Numbered from the stretch's first letter, positions 48,595 to 57,630 are shown. The stretch is 64,000 bases of DNA from UBA1926 sp036732005 (GCA_036732005.1 DAINDF010000005.1:124001-188000), one strand, 5' to 3'. Numbers and translations are program-made. The notes: generated from the letters alone by a model not told the origin.

Positions 48595-50337
48595 TTACGG
48601 GCAGCCCGCGGTGAACGCCAGGATGAACGCGCTCAGGTCGGCGAGATCAAACACGCCGCTGGGCGGGGCGATGTCGGCCGCGGGGTCCTGCCCCACGAAC
48701 GCCACGATGAACCCGGAGATGTCGCCCAGGTCGAGCACGCCGTAGGGCTCGGCGATGTCGGCGTCGTTGCACCCGCCCCCGCCGAGGAGGAGGATGCCCT
48801 CGCCGCTGGGGCCGCCGAGCGCGATGACCTCGCTGTCCTGCAGGATGTCGTCCACGAAGAGGAGGTTGGCGAGGTAGACCGGGCGCGAGCCCCCGAACCG
48901 CAGATCGCTGAACAGGCAGAAGGTCGAGGCGAGCGGGTTGGGGATGGGATCGCCCGTGTCCGGGTCGGGGTTGTTCACGCCGCTGGAGAACGCCCAAGGG
49001 CTGGGGAACTCGCCCCAGGCCGCCCAGTCGCCCGGGTCGACCGCCTCCCCGTCGCCGTAGAACTGCTGCCCGGGCGTGGGGTCGACGGCGTTGTAGACCC
49101 AGTCGCTCAGGATCTCGCCCACGAACGAGCCGTTGATGAAGACGCGGCTCTTGCCGGCCTGGAACTCATCGACCACCACGGCGAGGCGGAACCAGGTGTT
49201 GGGGGCGATGGGCAGGGCCAGGGGCTGATCGCCCGTGAAATCGTCGCCCTCGCTCGAGTAAACGATGACGGGCGAGCCGCCCTGGTGTCGGATCCACAGG
49301 TCCGCGCCGCTGTCGTTGTTGTGCTGGTCTTGGATCAGCGCGACGAGGAACTGGTTGGGCGTGGTGTTGGCGGGGAAGTCGGCGAACCAGGACGACGCGG
49401 GGATGTACATGTCCCACACCATCGACCACTGCCCGATGAACCCGCCCGGGTAGGCGGGCTTCGCCGCCGGGTAGAGCGCGAGCCCGATGCCGCGACGGAG
49501 CGCGTCGTCGTTGGGGTTCGACAGGTTGAACGCCGGGCTCGTGCGATACACCATCGCATCGACGCCCCCGATGGCGGGGATGTTGGGGTCGACCGCGGTG
49601 TCGATGAACGCCGACTGGGCCGCCGTGACGCCGGTGGGGGTGGGGGGGTTGGGGAAGATGTCCTCTTCGCCGCTGCCGCCGAGGATGGGCCCGAACGCGG
49701 GATCGTCGAGATAGCGGAGGGCGCTGTTGTCCGACCCGGGGGCCGGGGAGAAGTCGCCCTCGAAACGCCACTCGGTGACCTGCCGCTCGCTCTGGGTCCA
49801 GGTGCTCACGATGCACGAACCGGCGTCGAAATCGAGCGTCGGCGTGAGCCCACCCAGCGAACTCTGGATATCCCGGACGGCGATCGTGACCACGCCGTTC
49901 TCCGCGATGGTGATTTCCAGGCGGATGCTGAGAATCGCGCCGAAGGCCCCGCCCTCGAACTTCTCCTGCCAGGCAACGATGCCGCCAGGGGGAAGCCCGC
50001 CGAAGCGGTTGCGGATGTACCCGCTGAGCAGGCGAGAGTTGCCGGGCTCGAGCTGGTCGAGGAGGTCGGTCAGGAGGACGGGGTCGCCCAGGGGCAGCCC
50101 GAAGAACGGATCGCGCAGCTGCAACAGACCCTGGATCGCGAACGAGTACCCGTCCGCCGCGAGGATGAACGAGTCCGATCCCGGGGCCGGGCTGTCCAGG
50201 CTATTCCGGCTGATGTCCGCCGCGGGGAAGTCGACCATCACCCCGCTCATGTCGATCTCGACCGAGGGTGACTGGGCGAACGCGGACGGCGCGGCGAGCG
50301 CCGCGAGCGCGAGCGAGAGAATCATCGGGCGTGGCAT
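48595..50337 (-). CDS. Secreted LamG-like protein with GC-type dockerin repeats
   Basis: A 580-residue exported protein. A signal peptide lies at about 1-21 (SLALAALAAPSAFA). The middle part (about 230-500) is Gly/Trp/Asp-rich with beta-sandwich, concanavalin-like character (GGFIGQWSMVWDMYIP, WFRLAVVVDEFQ, SRVFINGSFVGE). The last 60 residues hold two repeats, CNDADIAEPYGVLDLGDISG and ADIAPPSGVFDLADLSAF, each closing with FI-x-x-F and Cys near both ends: the GC-type dockerin layout of planctomycetes, with Asp/Asn calcium-loop positions. Expected to bind a cohesin-like or surface partner. AGGAG precedes the ATG. Confidence 0.8.
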   Translation of the reverse strand: MPRPMILSLALAALAAPSAFAQSPSVEIDMSGVMVDFPAADISRNSLDSPAPGSDSFILAADGYSFAIQGLLQLRDPFFGLPLGDPVLLTDLLDQLEPGNSRLLSGYIRNRFGGLPPGGIVAWQEKFEGGAFGAILSIRLEITIAENGVVTIAVRDIQSSLGGLTPTLDFDAGSCIVSTWTQSERQVTEWRFEGDFSPAPGSDNSALRYLDDPAFGPILGGSGEEDIFPNPPTPTGVTAAQSAFIDTAVDPNIPAIGGVDAMVYRTSPAFNLSNPNDDALRRGIGLALYPAAKPAYPGGFIGQWSMVWDMYIPASSWFADFPANTTPNQFLVALIQDQHNNDSGADLWIRHQGGSPVIVYSSEGDDFTGDQPLALPIAPNTWFRLAVVVDEFQAGKSRVFINGSFVGEILSDWVYNAVDPTPGQQFYGDGEAVDPGDWAAWGEFPSPWAFSSGVNNPDPDTGDPIPNPLASTFCLFSDLRFGGSRPVYLANLLFVDDILQDSEVIALGGPSGEGILLLGGGGCNDADIAEPYGVLDLGDISGFIVAFVGQDPAADIAPPSGVFDLADLSAFILAFTAGCP

Positions 50338-50472
50338 GCTCTGTCTCCTGAGGTCCGACCCCGGCGAACTCCCCCGGGACGGGTGCGTGGACCGATCCTA
50401 CAGGATCGCCCCCGCCCGAGCGAGCGACAACAGGCGGATTCAGCGCCGAGCGGCCCAACACGGGCTGGGCGC

Positions 50473-50501
50473 TTGCCGACCACCGGATCTCGTGGTACAA
50501 A
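50473..50501 (+). promoter_or_regulatory. Promoter of pseudopilin gene 5
   Basis: TTGCCG (50473-50478) and TACAAA (50496-50501) are spaced by 17 bases, the same -35 hexamer and spacing as the nuo promoter. Transcription would start about 70 bases before the ATG at 50578. Confidence 0.5.
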
Positions 50502-50577
50502 GGGGGGTTAGGCCACCCCGGGGACCTCCGGGCGGGGTCATCGTCCTCGTCTGCGGTTCTGGGCTTGGAGGCCGCGC

Positions 50578-51624
50578 ATGGTGGTGAGACAAGGTCCGAT
50601 CGGGGTTCGGGCGAGCCGGCGGGGCGGGTTCACGCTCATCGAACTGCTCGTCGTCATCGCGATCATCGCGCTCCTGATCGGCATCTTGCTGCCCGCGCTC
50701 GGCGCCGCACGCGAGACGGCCCAGCGGACGGTCTGCCTGGCGAACCTCCGGCAACTGGGTATGGCCGGGCAGATGTACGCCAACGACACCAAGCACGGGC
50801 TCTTCCTCCCAACCTTCTTCAGCTTCGAGGACAACCTCGGCTGGTTCTTCCCGAGCTACATCGACACGGCCGATGTCGCGGTCTGCCCCTCGACGGCCAA
50901 CCGGGTGCGGTCCGAACTGCGGCTCGACAACCCGGACCACCCGGGGTTCGACGGGCAGAACATCGGCACGCTGCTGCTGCTGCTCACCGTCGAGGGGCGG
51001 AACGACTTCCTCTTCGACCTGTACAAACCCGCCGTCGATGCCAACGACGACGAGGGCGGGCACTCCTACGAGACCTTCATGTGGTTCAACGCCGGCAAGT
51101 TCCCCGACGGCACGATCTTCCGCCAGGGCGGCCCAGGGAACGCGGTCCACGGGAGCGTCTGGGACCAACTGGGGTTCCGCAAGCCCGCGGGGGGCATCGC
51201 CGACGGCGTCAGCCTGCTCGACTATCCGCAGGACAAGCTCAAGACGCTCTCGAGCGTGACGAGCCCCAGCAACACGCTGCTCTTCCTCGACGCCGATGTC
51301 GACGACGCCGGGTTCATCCCCGCCGATGTCCAGGGCTTCGTCGATTCCATGGGCATCCCCTACCGGGAGGGCGAGCCGAACTGGCCCAACGAGTGGAACA
51401 ACCACGGGACCAAGGGCGTCAACCTCGTCTACGCCGACGGCTCGGCCCGATTCTCCGCCACCGGCCGGGAACTGATGGAGACCTACATCGGGTCCTACGA
51501 GGATTTCAGTTCCGACGAGGGCACCTTCCTGCGCAACAAGGTCCCCGAACTCACCGAGTTCCGTGTGCGGGACATCACCGTGCCCGGCTCGAGCGGGCCC
51601 ATCCCCGAGCTCTACCGCCCCTGA
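50578..51624 (+). CDS. Pseudopilin-type protein 5
   Basis: A 348-residue protein with a 17-residue basic leader (VVRQGPIGVRASRRGG) before FTLIELLVVIAIIALLIGIL and LPALGAARETAQRTVCLANL. The globular part contains NLRQLGMAGQMYANDTK and, near the end, KGVNLVYADGSARFSATG, the H-x-x-V-x-Y-x-DG motif of DUF1559/SBP_bac_10 planctomycete pseudopilins. GGAGG lies about 7 bases before the ATG. It has its own promoter and is convergent with the transporter gene 12 bp away. Unlike the tandem trio it lacks the LDVGGNEID tail. Confidence 0.85.
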   Translation: MVVRQGPIGVRASRRGGFTLIELLVVIAIIALLIGILLPALGAARETAQRTVCLANLRQLGMAGQMYANDTKHGLFLPTFFSFEDNLGWFFPSYIDTADVAVCPSTANRVRSELRLDNPDHPGFDGQNIGTLLLLLTVEGRNDFLFDLYKPAVDANDDEGGHSYETFMWFNAGKFPDGTIFRQGGPGNAVHGSVWDQLGFRKPAGGIADGVSLLDYPQDKLKTLSSVTSPSNTLLFLDADVDDAGFIPADVQGFVDSMGIPYREGEPNWPNEWNNHGTKGVNLVYADGSARFSATGRELMETYIGSYEDFSSDEGTFLRNKVPELTEFRVRDITVPGSSGPIPELYRP

Positions 51625-51636
51625 CGCCCGGCGCGT

Positions 51637-52503
51637 TCACCCCACGCCGCTTTCCACCGCCGACCGACCCGAGACACTCGGGTGATCCGTCGGCGGCGGC
51701 AGCCGCAGGTACCGCGCGAGCCTGGGCGCCAGCAGCACGAACGGGATCGTGTCCAGGAGCGCCGCGACGAACTTGAACGCATACCCCGTCGCGATGAACA
51801 CCAGCAGCTGCGGCCAGATCGCCCGCGAGGCATCGACCGGCAACGCCTTGGCGTAGAAGTGGGTGATGAGGATCACCGCGGTCGTGTCCACCAACTGGCT
51901 GATCATGGTCGAGCCGTTGTTCCGAAGCCACATGTGCTTGCCGCGGGTGAGCCACTTCCAGAAGTGAAACACCTGCACATCGACGAACTGAGCCACCAGG
52001 TACGCCGCCATCGACGCCGCGACGGCCCCGAACGCGAGGTTCCGAACCTCGAAATACACCGGCAGCCGACCCGCCGCGTCGGGTGCGATTGTTCCTGTGA
52101 CCGGATCGATCGCCTCGAACCCCGGCAGCACGCCCCCAAGCCAGAGCACCCCCATCACCCAGAGGTTGAGCACCAGCCCGATCCAGACCACGAGGTTCGC
52201 GCGCTTGCGCCCGTACAACTCGCTGATGTAGTCCGTGCACAGGAAGGTCAGCGGATAGGGCAGCACGCCCACCGCGACCGCGAACGCCGTGACCCCCGGT
52301 GTCGAGGGGTCGAGGTCCAGCTCGAAGAGCTTGATGAACCGGGTGATCCCCAGGATGTTCAGCATCGCGAGCGTCCCGAGGAACAGCCCGGCGAGCAGCA
52401 GGAACACGCCCTCACGCCGCTGGTGCAGCACCGCCTCCGGGAGCGGCGGCAGGCCTTCATAGCGATGCTGCGAAGACGGCAGCAGAGCGGCAGGGGTCGG
52501 CAT
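51637..52503 (-). CDS. Queuosine precursor transporter (YhhQ family)
   Basis: A 288-residue inner-membrane transporter of the YhhQ/VUT family that imports queuosine precursors such as preQ0 or preQ1 for tRNA modification. Family signatures are VLPYPLTFLCTDYISELYGR, then SMAAYLVAQFVDVQVFHFWK, and NNGSTMISQLVDTTAVILIT. Six or seven helices. The N-terminus is about 40 residues longer than in E. coli YhhQ. Leaderless type: TACGCT 6 bases before the ATG at 52503. Divergent from scpB with only 40 bp between. No queuosine biosynthesis genes are nearby. Confidence 0.9.
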   Translation of the reverse strand: MPTPAALLPSSQHRYEGLPPLPEAVLHQRREGVFLLLAGLFLGTLAMLNILGITRFIKLFELDLDPSTPGVTAFAVAVGVLPYPLTFLCTDYISELYGRKRANLVVWIGLVLNLWVMGVLWLGGVLPGFEAIDPVTGTIAPDAAGRLPVYFEVRNLAFGAVAASMAAYLVAQFVDVQVFHFWKWLTRGKHMWLRNNGSTMISQLVDTTAVILITHFYAKALPVDASRAIWPQLLVFIATGYAFKFVAALLDTIPFVLLAPRLARYLRLPPPTDHPSVSGRSAVESGVG

Positions 52504-52509
52504 CCGGGG

Positions 52510-52515
52510 AGCGTA
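52510..52515 (-). promoter_or_regulatory. Leaderless-type -10 motif for transporter gene
   Basis: TACGCT on the minus strand, 6 bases before the ATG at 52503, within the 40-bp spacer shared with scpB. Confidence 0.45.
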
Positions 52516-52531
52516 CCCGCGCCGGCCCGGG

Positions 52532-52537
52532 TACAGT
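52532..52537 (+). promoter_or_regulatory. Leaderless-type -10 motif for scpB
   Basis: TACAGT, 6 bases before the scpB ATG at 52544. Together with the opposing TACGCT it leaves no room for a conventional leader on either side. Confidence 0.5.
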
Positions 52538-52543
52538 GAACCC

Positions 52544-53149
52544 ATGCCGACACAGGCCAACCAGAACGGCCATGCCGCCCCGGCGGAGCTCGACCAGCCG
52601 GGCCCCGCGCTCGACGCCCGGGTCGAGGCGATCGTCTTCAGCAACGCCCGCCCGGTCTCCGCCGCCCGGATCGCCGAGGTCCTCGCCGCCGTCGCGGGGG
52701 AACCCGTTCTCCCTGCTGAAGTCGACGGCGCGGTCACCCGCCTGAACGAGGTCTACCGGCAAACCGGCCGGGCCTACGGAATCGAGCATGTCGCCGGCGG
52801 GTACCGCGTCATGACCCGGCCCGAGCACGCGGATGTGCTCGCCGCGTTCCATCGCCGGCAGGCCTCCGGAAAGCTGAGCCGGGCCGCGGTCGAGACGCTC
52901 GCCATCATCGCCTACCAGCAGCCCATGACGCGTGCCCGCCTCGAGGCGATCCGCGGCGTCGCGTGCGGCGAGGTCCTGAAAACGCTGCTCGAGCGCCGCC
53001 TCGTCGCCGTCACGGGGCGTGCCGAGGAGCTGGGCAGGCCCATGCTCTACGGCACAACCCGGCAGTTCCTCGACACCTTCGGCATCGATTCGATCAAGGA
53101 CCTGCCCACCCTCGACGCCGCCCGCGCCGCCATCCGCGAACCGGCGTGA
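52544..53149 (+). CDS. scpB: Segregation and condensation protein B
   Basis: A 201-residue kleisin-associated protein that, with ScpA, joins SMC into the chromosome-condensing complex. Two winged-helix domains are visible: LDARVEAIVFSNARPVSAAR to about 90, then LSRAAVETLAIIAYQQPMTR and IRGVACGEVLKTLLERRLVA, ending with YGTTRQFLDTFGIDSIKDLP, the family hallmark. The N-terminus has an unconserved extension of about 25 residues. ScpA is not adjacent. The 3' end overlaps the next gene's GTG by 4 bp, so downstream genes may be coupled to it. Confidence 0.94.
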   Translation: MPTQANQNGHAAPAELDQPGPALDARVEAIVFSNARPVSAARIAEVLAAVAGEPVLPAEVDGAVTRLNEVYRQTGRAYGIEHVAGGYRVMTRPEHADVLAAFHRRQASGKLSRAAVETLAIIAYQQPMTRARLEAIRGVACGEVLKTLLERRLVAVTGRAEELGRPMLYGTTRQFLDTFGIDSIKDLPTLDAARAAIREPA

Positions 53150-54441
53150 GCACCCCGGCGTATCGCATGAGGATGCCCCGGAACATCGCCGACCCCGAAG
53201 TCACGGCGAAGACCGCCGACGCCGGGCTCCTCGCCCCGGTGCGCCGCCGCTACGAGCTCCACCCGCCCGGGGTGCTCTATCTGATCATCACCCTCTTCCT
53301 CGCCGTCGGCTCGATCAACAGCCAGAACAACCTCCTCTTCCTCACTTTCGGCATCGCGATCGCGGGCTTTCTCATCTCGGGCCTGATCAGCGGGCCCCCG
53401 CTCATGCACCTCGCGGCCAGGCGGGTTGCGCCGGGTGTGGCGCATGTCGGCGAGCCCGCCGAGATCCGCTACATCGTCGCCAGCCGGGGCGGGCTGCTCG
53501 CCGCGATGGGGCTCGAGATCCGGGAGTTGACCCTCCCGCCCGGCGACTCGGAAGATCTCTCGGTCAGGCCCGCGTGCATTCTCCGCGTAAGGCCCGGGAC
53601 CGAGATCGCCGCGGTCTCCCGCATTACCCCCGCAAGCCGAGGCCGGCACACCCTGCCCGGGTTCTCGATCACGACGACTTTCCCCTTCGGCCTGCTCCGA
53701 AAGACGCTCATCTTCGAGCAGGCCCACGAGTGGACCGTCGCCCCGCGGCGGATCACCCTCCGAGACATCCCCTGGCGACGCGCCGGGCGAGAGGGTGCAA
53801 CGCTCTCCGCGACGGCCGCACGCCGCGGCGTCTCCACCGAGTTTTACGCACTGCGCGGCTATGTCCCGGGCGATCCGACCCGGAGCATCGCCTGGAGGCC
53901 CTCGGCGCGCCTCGGCGAGCTCGTCGTCCGCGAGCAGGCCGCCAGCGCCCCGCCCAAGATCTGGATCCGCATCGACAACCCCGACCCCGAAACGCCGGGG
54001 CACCTGGTCGAGCGCGGCGCCGCGCTGGTTGCCGCCCTGGCTCAGGACGCCACCCAGGCCGGTTTCGCCGTCGGGCTCGGGGTCGAGGGGATCGCATCGC
54101 TCCGCCCCCTCGTCGGCTCGCGACAGGTCCGCGCCATCCAGGTCGCCATGGCAAGGCTCGGCGAGCCGCGCGACCCGGACGCGCTCGACGCCCCGCCGCC
54201 GGGCCCCGATCGCGGAACGCTCCGCGTCCGCGTGCAGTACCGGTCCGCTGGGCGAGCCGCCGGCGGCGAGTTCCGTCTCGCCGCCGAGGAACTCGCGCGC
54301 TGGTACCAGGGCCAGTCCCTGCCCCCCGAATTCCGCGACCCGCGCGACGCGATCCAGCTGCAGGGTTCGTCACTCGCCCGAGTGATGGAGGGGGCGAGGA
54401 GGCGCATCGCGTCCCTCAAACGCCCGGGGGTGGCACGATGA
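53146..54441 (+). CDS. DUF58-domain membrane protein
   Basis: A 431-residue protein. Two N-terminal helices at about 38-80 (GVLYLIITLFLAVGSINSQN, then LTFGIAIAGFLISGLISG) precede an extracytoplasmic-type beta region and the DUF58 core, with the diagnostic GVSTEFYALRGYVPGDP followed by TRSIAWRPSARLGELVVREQ. DUF58 proteins contain a vWA-like fold and typically occur with MoxR ATPases and transglutaminase proteins in a chaperone-like membrane module; here the MoxR partner is missing. GTG at 53146 overlaps the scpB stop; ATG 53167 is an alternative. It overlaps the transglutaminase gene start by 4 bp. Confidence 0.88.
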   Translation: MSTPAYRMRMPRNIADPEVTAKTADAGLLAPVRRRYELHPPGVLYLIITLFLAVGSINSQNNLLFLTFGIAIAGFLISGLISGPPLMHLAARRVAPGVAHVGEPAEIRYIVASRGGLLAAMGLEIRELTLPPGDSEDLSVRPACILRVRPGTEIAAVSRITPASRGRHTLPGFSITTTFPFGLLRKTLIFEQAHEWTVAPRRITLRDIPWRRAGREGATLSATAARRGVSTEFYALRGYVPGDPTRSIAWRPSARLGELVVREQAASAPPKIWIRIDNPDPETPGHLVERGAALVAALAQDATQAGFAVGLGVEGIASLRPLVGSRQVRAIQVAMARLGEPRDPDALDAPPPGPDRGTLRVRVQYRSAGRAAGGEFRLAAEELARWYQGQSLPPEFRDPRDAIQLQGSSLARVMEGARRRIASLKRPGVAR

Positions 54442-56705
54442 ACGCCGCCCGCAACTCCAGGTCCTCGACCCTCGCCGCGGTCCTGCTCTCGCTCGTCGCG
54501 TACGCCGTCGCCGACCGCGACCCCGTCGTGGCGGCCGTTGGCCTGCCCGCCGCGCTCGTGGCGATCGGGCTGACCCGGGGCTCCCCCTCGCGCGCGATGC
54601 CGCGTTGGCTCATCAACTTCCTGCTCTTTCTCATCGTCGCGTGGGCCACGCTCGCGATGCTCCGCGAGGGCCTGGGCGTCAGCCTCTTCAGCGAGTTCGT
54701 CGCCTCGCTCATGGTCGTCAAACTCATGGACCGCAGGACCGCCCGCGACGGCGCCCAGATCCTCACCCTCTCCGCCTTCCTCGTCATCGGCGCGGTACTC
54801 ACCAGCAACGGGTTCTGGTTCGGGCTGCTGCTCGCCGCCTACCTCCCCGTGATCGTTGCCGCGGTCCTCTGGCACCAGGTCTCCCGCGTGGAGGAGCACG
54901 CCGCCGAGCCCCTGCAGGCCCCCCCGGGCCTGCGCCGCTCGATCGGTCTCAGGGTCGCGGGCGTTTCCCTCGCGGCCTCCCTGATCGCGACCGTCGTCTT
55001 CCTCCTCATGCCCCGGGAGGTCGGCTCGCGAACCCTCGGCGCCTGGGGCGCCGCCGCCGTCGGGCGCGTCGTCGGGTTCAACGACGAGGTCCGCCTCGGC
55101 ACCGGCGGGCTCATCAGCGAGTCCAACGAGCCCGTCCTCGATCTCCAGCTCTTCGACCGATCGGGCGAGCCCGTTGGCTCGGTCGGACGCCGCTTCTACC
55201 TCCGCGGCGCCGTCCTGGACACCTACGACCGCGACGCCGGCGCCTGGGTGCGGGGCGACGCACTCCGGTCCAAGTTCCAGGTCGGGCCCGCCCCCTTCAT
55301 CCGCTCGGGCCCAACCCCCGTGGGCGGCGCCCGCCCGAACGACTGGACCCTCCGCCAGGAGTACACCATCCGCAACATCGTCGGCGAGCGGGGGCACCTC
55401 TTCTCGATCGCTCGCGCCAGCCAGGTCCAGGTCGACCCGCCCGCGCGGCTCGAGTACTCCCCGACCGATGCCGCCCTCCGCGTCCAGGGCCATTCCGGCA
55501 AGGTCGCCTACACCGTCTACTCCAACGACCAGATCCCCCCGCCCGAACACTGGCAGGAACACGACCCCGAGGACCGGCTCGAAGTCGTCCCCGATCTCCC
55601 GGAAGTCCGCGACATCGCCCGCCGAATTCTCCGGGACGCCGGCATCGAGCCCGACCCCCTCGCACGCTCGGCCGCCGACGACCAGGCCGCCGCCGCCGCC
55701 CTCCGCAATTTCCTCGCCGCGGGCGGGTTCACCTACACCCTCGACACCGTCAGCGCCCCCGCGGGACGCGACCCGATCGAGTGGTTCCTCAACGACAACC
55801 GCGAGGGACACTGCGAGTACTTCGCCTCGGCCCTCGCCGCGATGCTCAGGACCGTCGGCATCGACGCCCGTGTCATCACGGGGTACCTCGCGACCGATTT
55901 CAACGAAACGACCGGGGGATACATCGTCCGCGCCAGCAACGCCCACGCCTGGGTCGAGGCCGAGACACTCCCGGGCGACTGGCGCATCCTTGACCCCACC
56001 CCCGCCAGCGACCTCACCCGCATCCACGAGCCCCCGCACGGCCTGCTCGCCGACGCCCGCCGGTTCTTCGACACGCTCGAGTTCGCCTGGATCCGAGCCG
56101 TCGTCGGCTACGACGCCGACCGACGCGCCTCGCTCCTGGGCGGTGAGCGTGGCGAGGACTCGGTCTTCCCCGTGCTCGACCGACTCGCCGGCGCCGCCGA
56201 CCGCTTCCGGTTCGCCGGACGCGAGCTCATCCTCCGTGCGCTCACCAACGCCCTGATCGCCTTCATCGCCATCATGGGAACCGGGCTCCTCCTCGCCCAC
56301 GAGCGCCGACGCGTCGGGCGGCTCCTGGCCTTCCTGTGGGCCGCGGCCCTGGGCCTGCTCAAACTCGGCCGAGGCGCCGCGCCGCCCCCCCCCGAGCACG
56401 CCCTCCAACGAGGCCTGCTCGCCGCGTACCGCCGAGCCGGGGTGCCCAAGCCGGCGTGGATGCCCCTGCGCCAGCACACCGACGATCTCCGGCGCGACGG
56501 ACACCTGGCGGGTTCCCCCGCGGAGTCCGCGACTCGCCTCGTTCACCTGATCTACGACGCCATTTTCGGGGGGAGAGCGCTCCCCCCGGAGGGCATCGCC
56601 CAGGCCACCCAGGACCTTTCCACCCTTCAACGATGGGCCAGAGATCCCAACGCATCCGCCCGGGCGCAACAATCCCCTCCCGAGACCCCCGCTGATCGCC
56701 GATGA
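54438..56705 (+). CDS. DUF3488 / transglutaminase-like membrane protein
   Basis: A 755-residue protein. About six N-terminal helices (10-200, DUF3488/TgpA-N type) are followed by a periplasmic transglutaminase-like domain with its full triad: Cys459 in GHCEYFASALAAMLRTVG, His503 in NAHAWVEAE, and Asp519 in WRILDPTP. A further helix at about 605-625 and a cytoplasmic DUF4129-like tail follow. Relatives such as Pseudomonas TgpA are periplasmic proteins needed for viability. ATGA overlap with the DUF58 gene shows translational coupling, and the two proteins are presumed partners. Confidence 0.92.
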   Translation: MNAARNSRSSTLAAVLLSLVAYAVADRDPVVAAVGLPAALVAIGLTRGSPSRAMPRWLINFLLFLIVAWATLAMLREGLGVSLFSEFVASLMVVKLMDRRTARDGAQILTLSAFLVIGAVLTSNGFWFGLLLAAYLPVIVAAVLWHQVSRVEEHAAEPLQAPPGLRRSIGLRVAGVSLAASLIATVVFLLMPREVGSRTLGAWGAAAVGRVVGFNDEVRLGTGGLISESNEPVLDLQLFDRSGEPVGSVGRRFYLRGAVLDTYDRDAGAWVRGDALRSKFQVGPAPFIRSGPTPVGGARPNDWTLRQEYTIRNIVGERGHLFSIARASQVQVDPPARLEYSPTDAALRVQGHSGKVAYTVYSNDQIPPPEHWQEHDPEDRLEVVPDLPEVRDIARRILRDAGIEPDPLARSAADDQAAAAALRNFLAAGGFTYTLDTVSAPAGRDPIEWFLNDNREGHCEYFASALAAMLRTVGIDARVITGYLATDFNETTGGYIVRASNAHAWVEAETLPGDWRILDPTPASDLTRIHEPPHGLLADARRFFDTLEFAWIRAVVGYDADRRASLLGGERGEDSVFPVLDRLAGAADRFRFAGRELILRALTNALIAFIAIMGTGLLLAHERRRVGRLLAFLWAAALGLLKLGRGAAPPPPEHALQRGLLAAYRRAGVPKPAWMPLRQHTDDLRRDGHLAGSPAESATRLVHLIYDAIFGGRALPPEGIAQATQDLSTLQRWARDPNASARAQQSPPETPADRR

Positions 56706-56754
56706 AGACAAGGGCCGATTGCCGCGGCCCCGCCCCGATCCAAGGAGGACCCCG

Positions 56755-57630
56755 ATGCCCGCCAGCCGACGCCGCGGAGACCAGTGGCAGAACACCCTGC
56801 TCCAGATCGCCGAACGCGGCGGCGGCATCGAACTGGCGATCGACCGCCGCGGGGGGCCGGGGTTCCGGTCCGACCCGGGGGTTGAGGTCCACGCCCCACC
56901 GCCCGATCTGCTCTGGCGCGTCCGCGTCCGCAAGGTCACCGACGACGCGATCGTTGTCGAGAACCCAGTCGCCATCGGCAAGCCGATCCTCCTCGCCAAG
57001 GGCACCCGGATCGTCGCGGTGATGGCGGTGGGGCAGAACCGCTGGATGTTCCTCAGCGAGGTCACCGCCGCCTTTCCCGGCCCCGACGGCACGCTGCACC
57101 TCGCGGTCCCGGAGCGCGTTGAGCGTTGCACCCGTCGCTCCCAGCAGCGTGTTTCCTCCGCTGAGATCAACCTCCCCGAGGCCCGCTGCTGGCCCCTCCG
57201 CGACCCGATCACCGCCGTGCCCGCCGAGGCCGCCAACCGCCAGCGCATCCTTGCGCTCCAAGAGCGTGCCTCAGCGGACCGGGCTCCCTTCGACGACGCC
57301 GAACTCGACCGCCTCTCCGAGATCGCCCCCGATGTCGGCCCGGGCTTCAGGGCCCAGGTCGCCAACATTGGCGGGGGCGGCGTCGGGCTCAAGGTCCGCG
57401 CCGAGCACGCCTCCCTCGTCGAGGGAACCCGTCTCTACTGGATGAAGCTCGACCTGCGGCCCCACATCCCGGCGCCGCTCGAACTGATCGTCCGCCTCGC
57501 CCACACACACCTGGACAGCGAGCAGAACATCTACGCCGGCATGGCCTTCGAATTCGGCCTCGACCCGGCCCACCGCGCCTTCGTCTCCGAGCAGATCCAG
57601 CGCTTCATGAACTTCGCCGTCGCGTCCTGA
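56755..57630 (+). CDS. PilZ-domain protein, YcgR-like
   Basis: A 291-residue soluble protein with a YcgR-type plan. An N-terminal beta domain (about 60-120; PVAIGKPILLAKGTRIVAVM, NRWMFLSEVT) is followed by a PilZ region from about 123, with the Arg-rich RCTRRSQQRV in place of the R-x3-R motif and NIGGGGVGLKV as the D/N-x-S-x-x-G strand. PilZ domains bind cyclic di-GMP, but here the second motif is NIGGGG and a helical stretch of over 60 residues separates the two motifs, so binding needs testing. AAGGAGG before the ATG is the best ribosome-binding site of the cluster. It lies 49 bp past the transglutaminase gene. Confidence 0.75.
   Translation: MPASRRRGDQWQNTLLQIAERGGGIELAIDRRGGPGFRSDPGVEVHAPPPDLLWRVRVRKVTDDAIVVENPVAIGKPILLAKGTRIVAVMAVGQNRWMFLSEVTAAFPGPDGTLHLAVPERVERCTRRSQQRVSSAEINLPEARCWPLRDPITAVPAEAANRQRILALQERASADRAPFDDAELDRLSEIAPDVGPGFRAQVANIGGGGVGLKVRAEHASLVEGTRLYWMKLDLRPHIPAPLELIVRLAHTHLDSEQNIYAGMAFEFGLDPAHRAFVSEQIQRFMNFAVAS

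Noticed and set aside
54042..57392. 1116-codon open frame on the minus strand
   Set aside because: It lies entirely antisense to the DUF58, transglutaminase and PilZ genes, which have clear motifs. Its product is Gly/Glu/Asp/Arg-rich with no family signature, as expected for antisense frames in GC-rich DNA.
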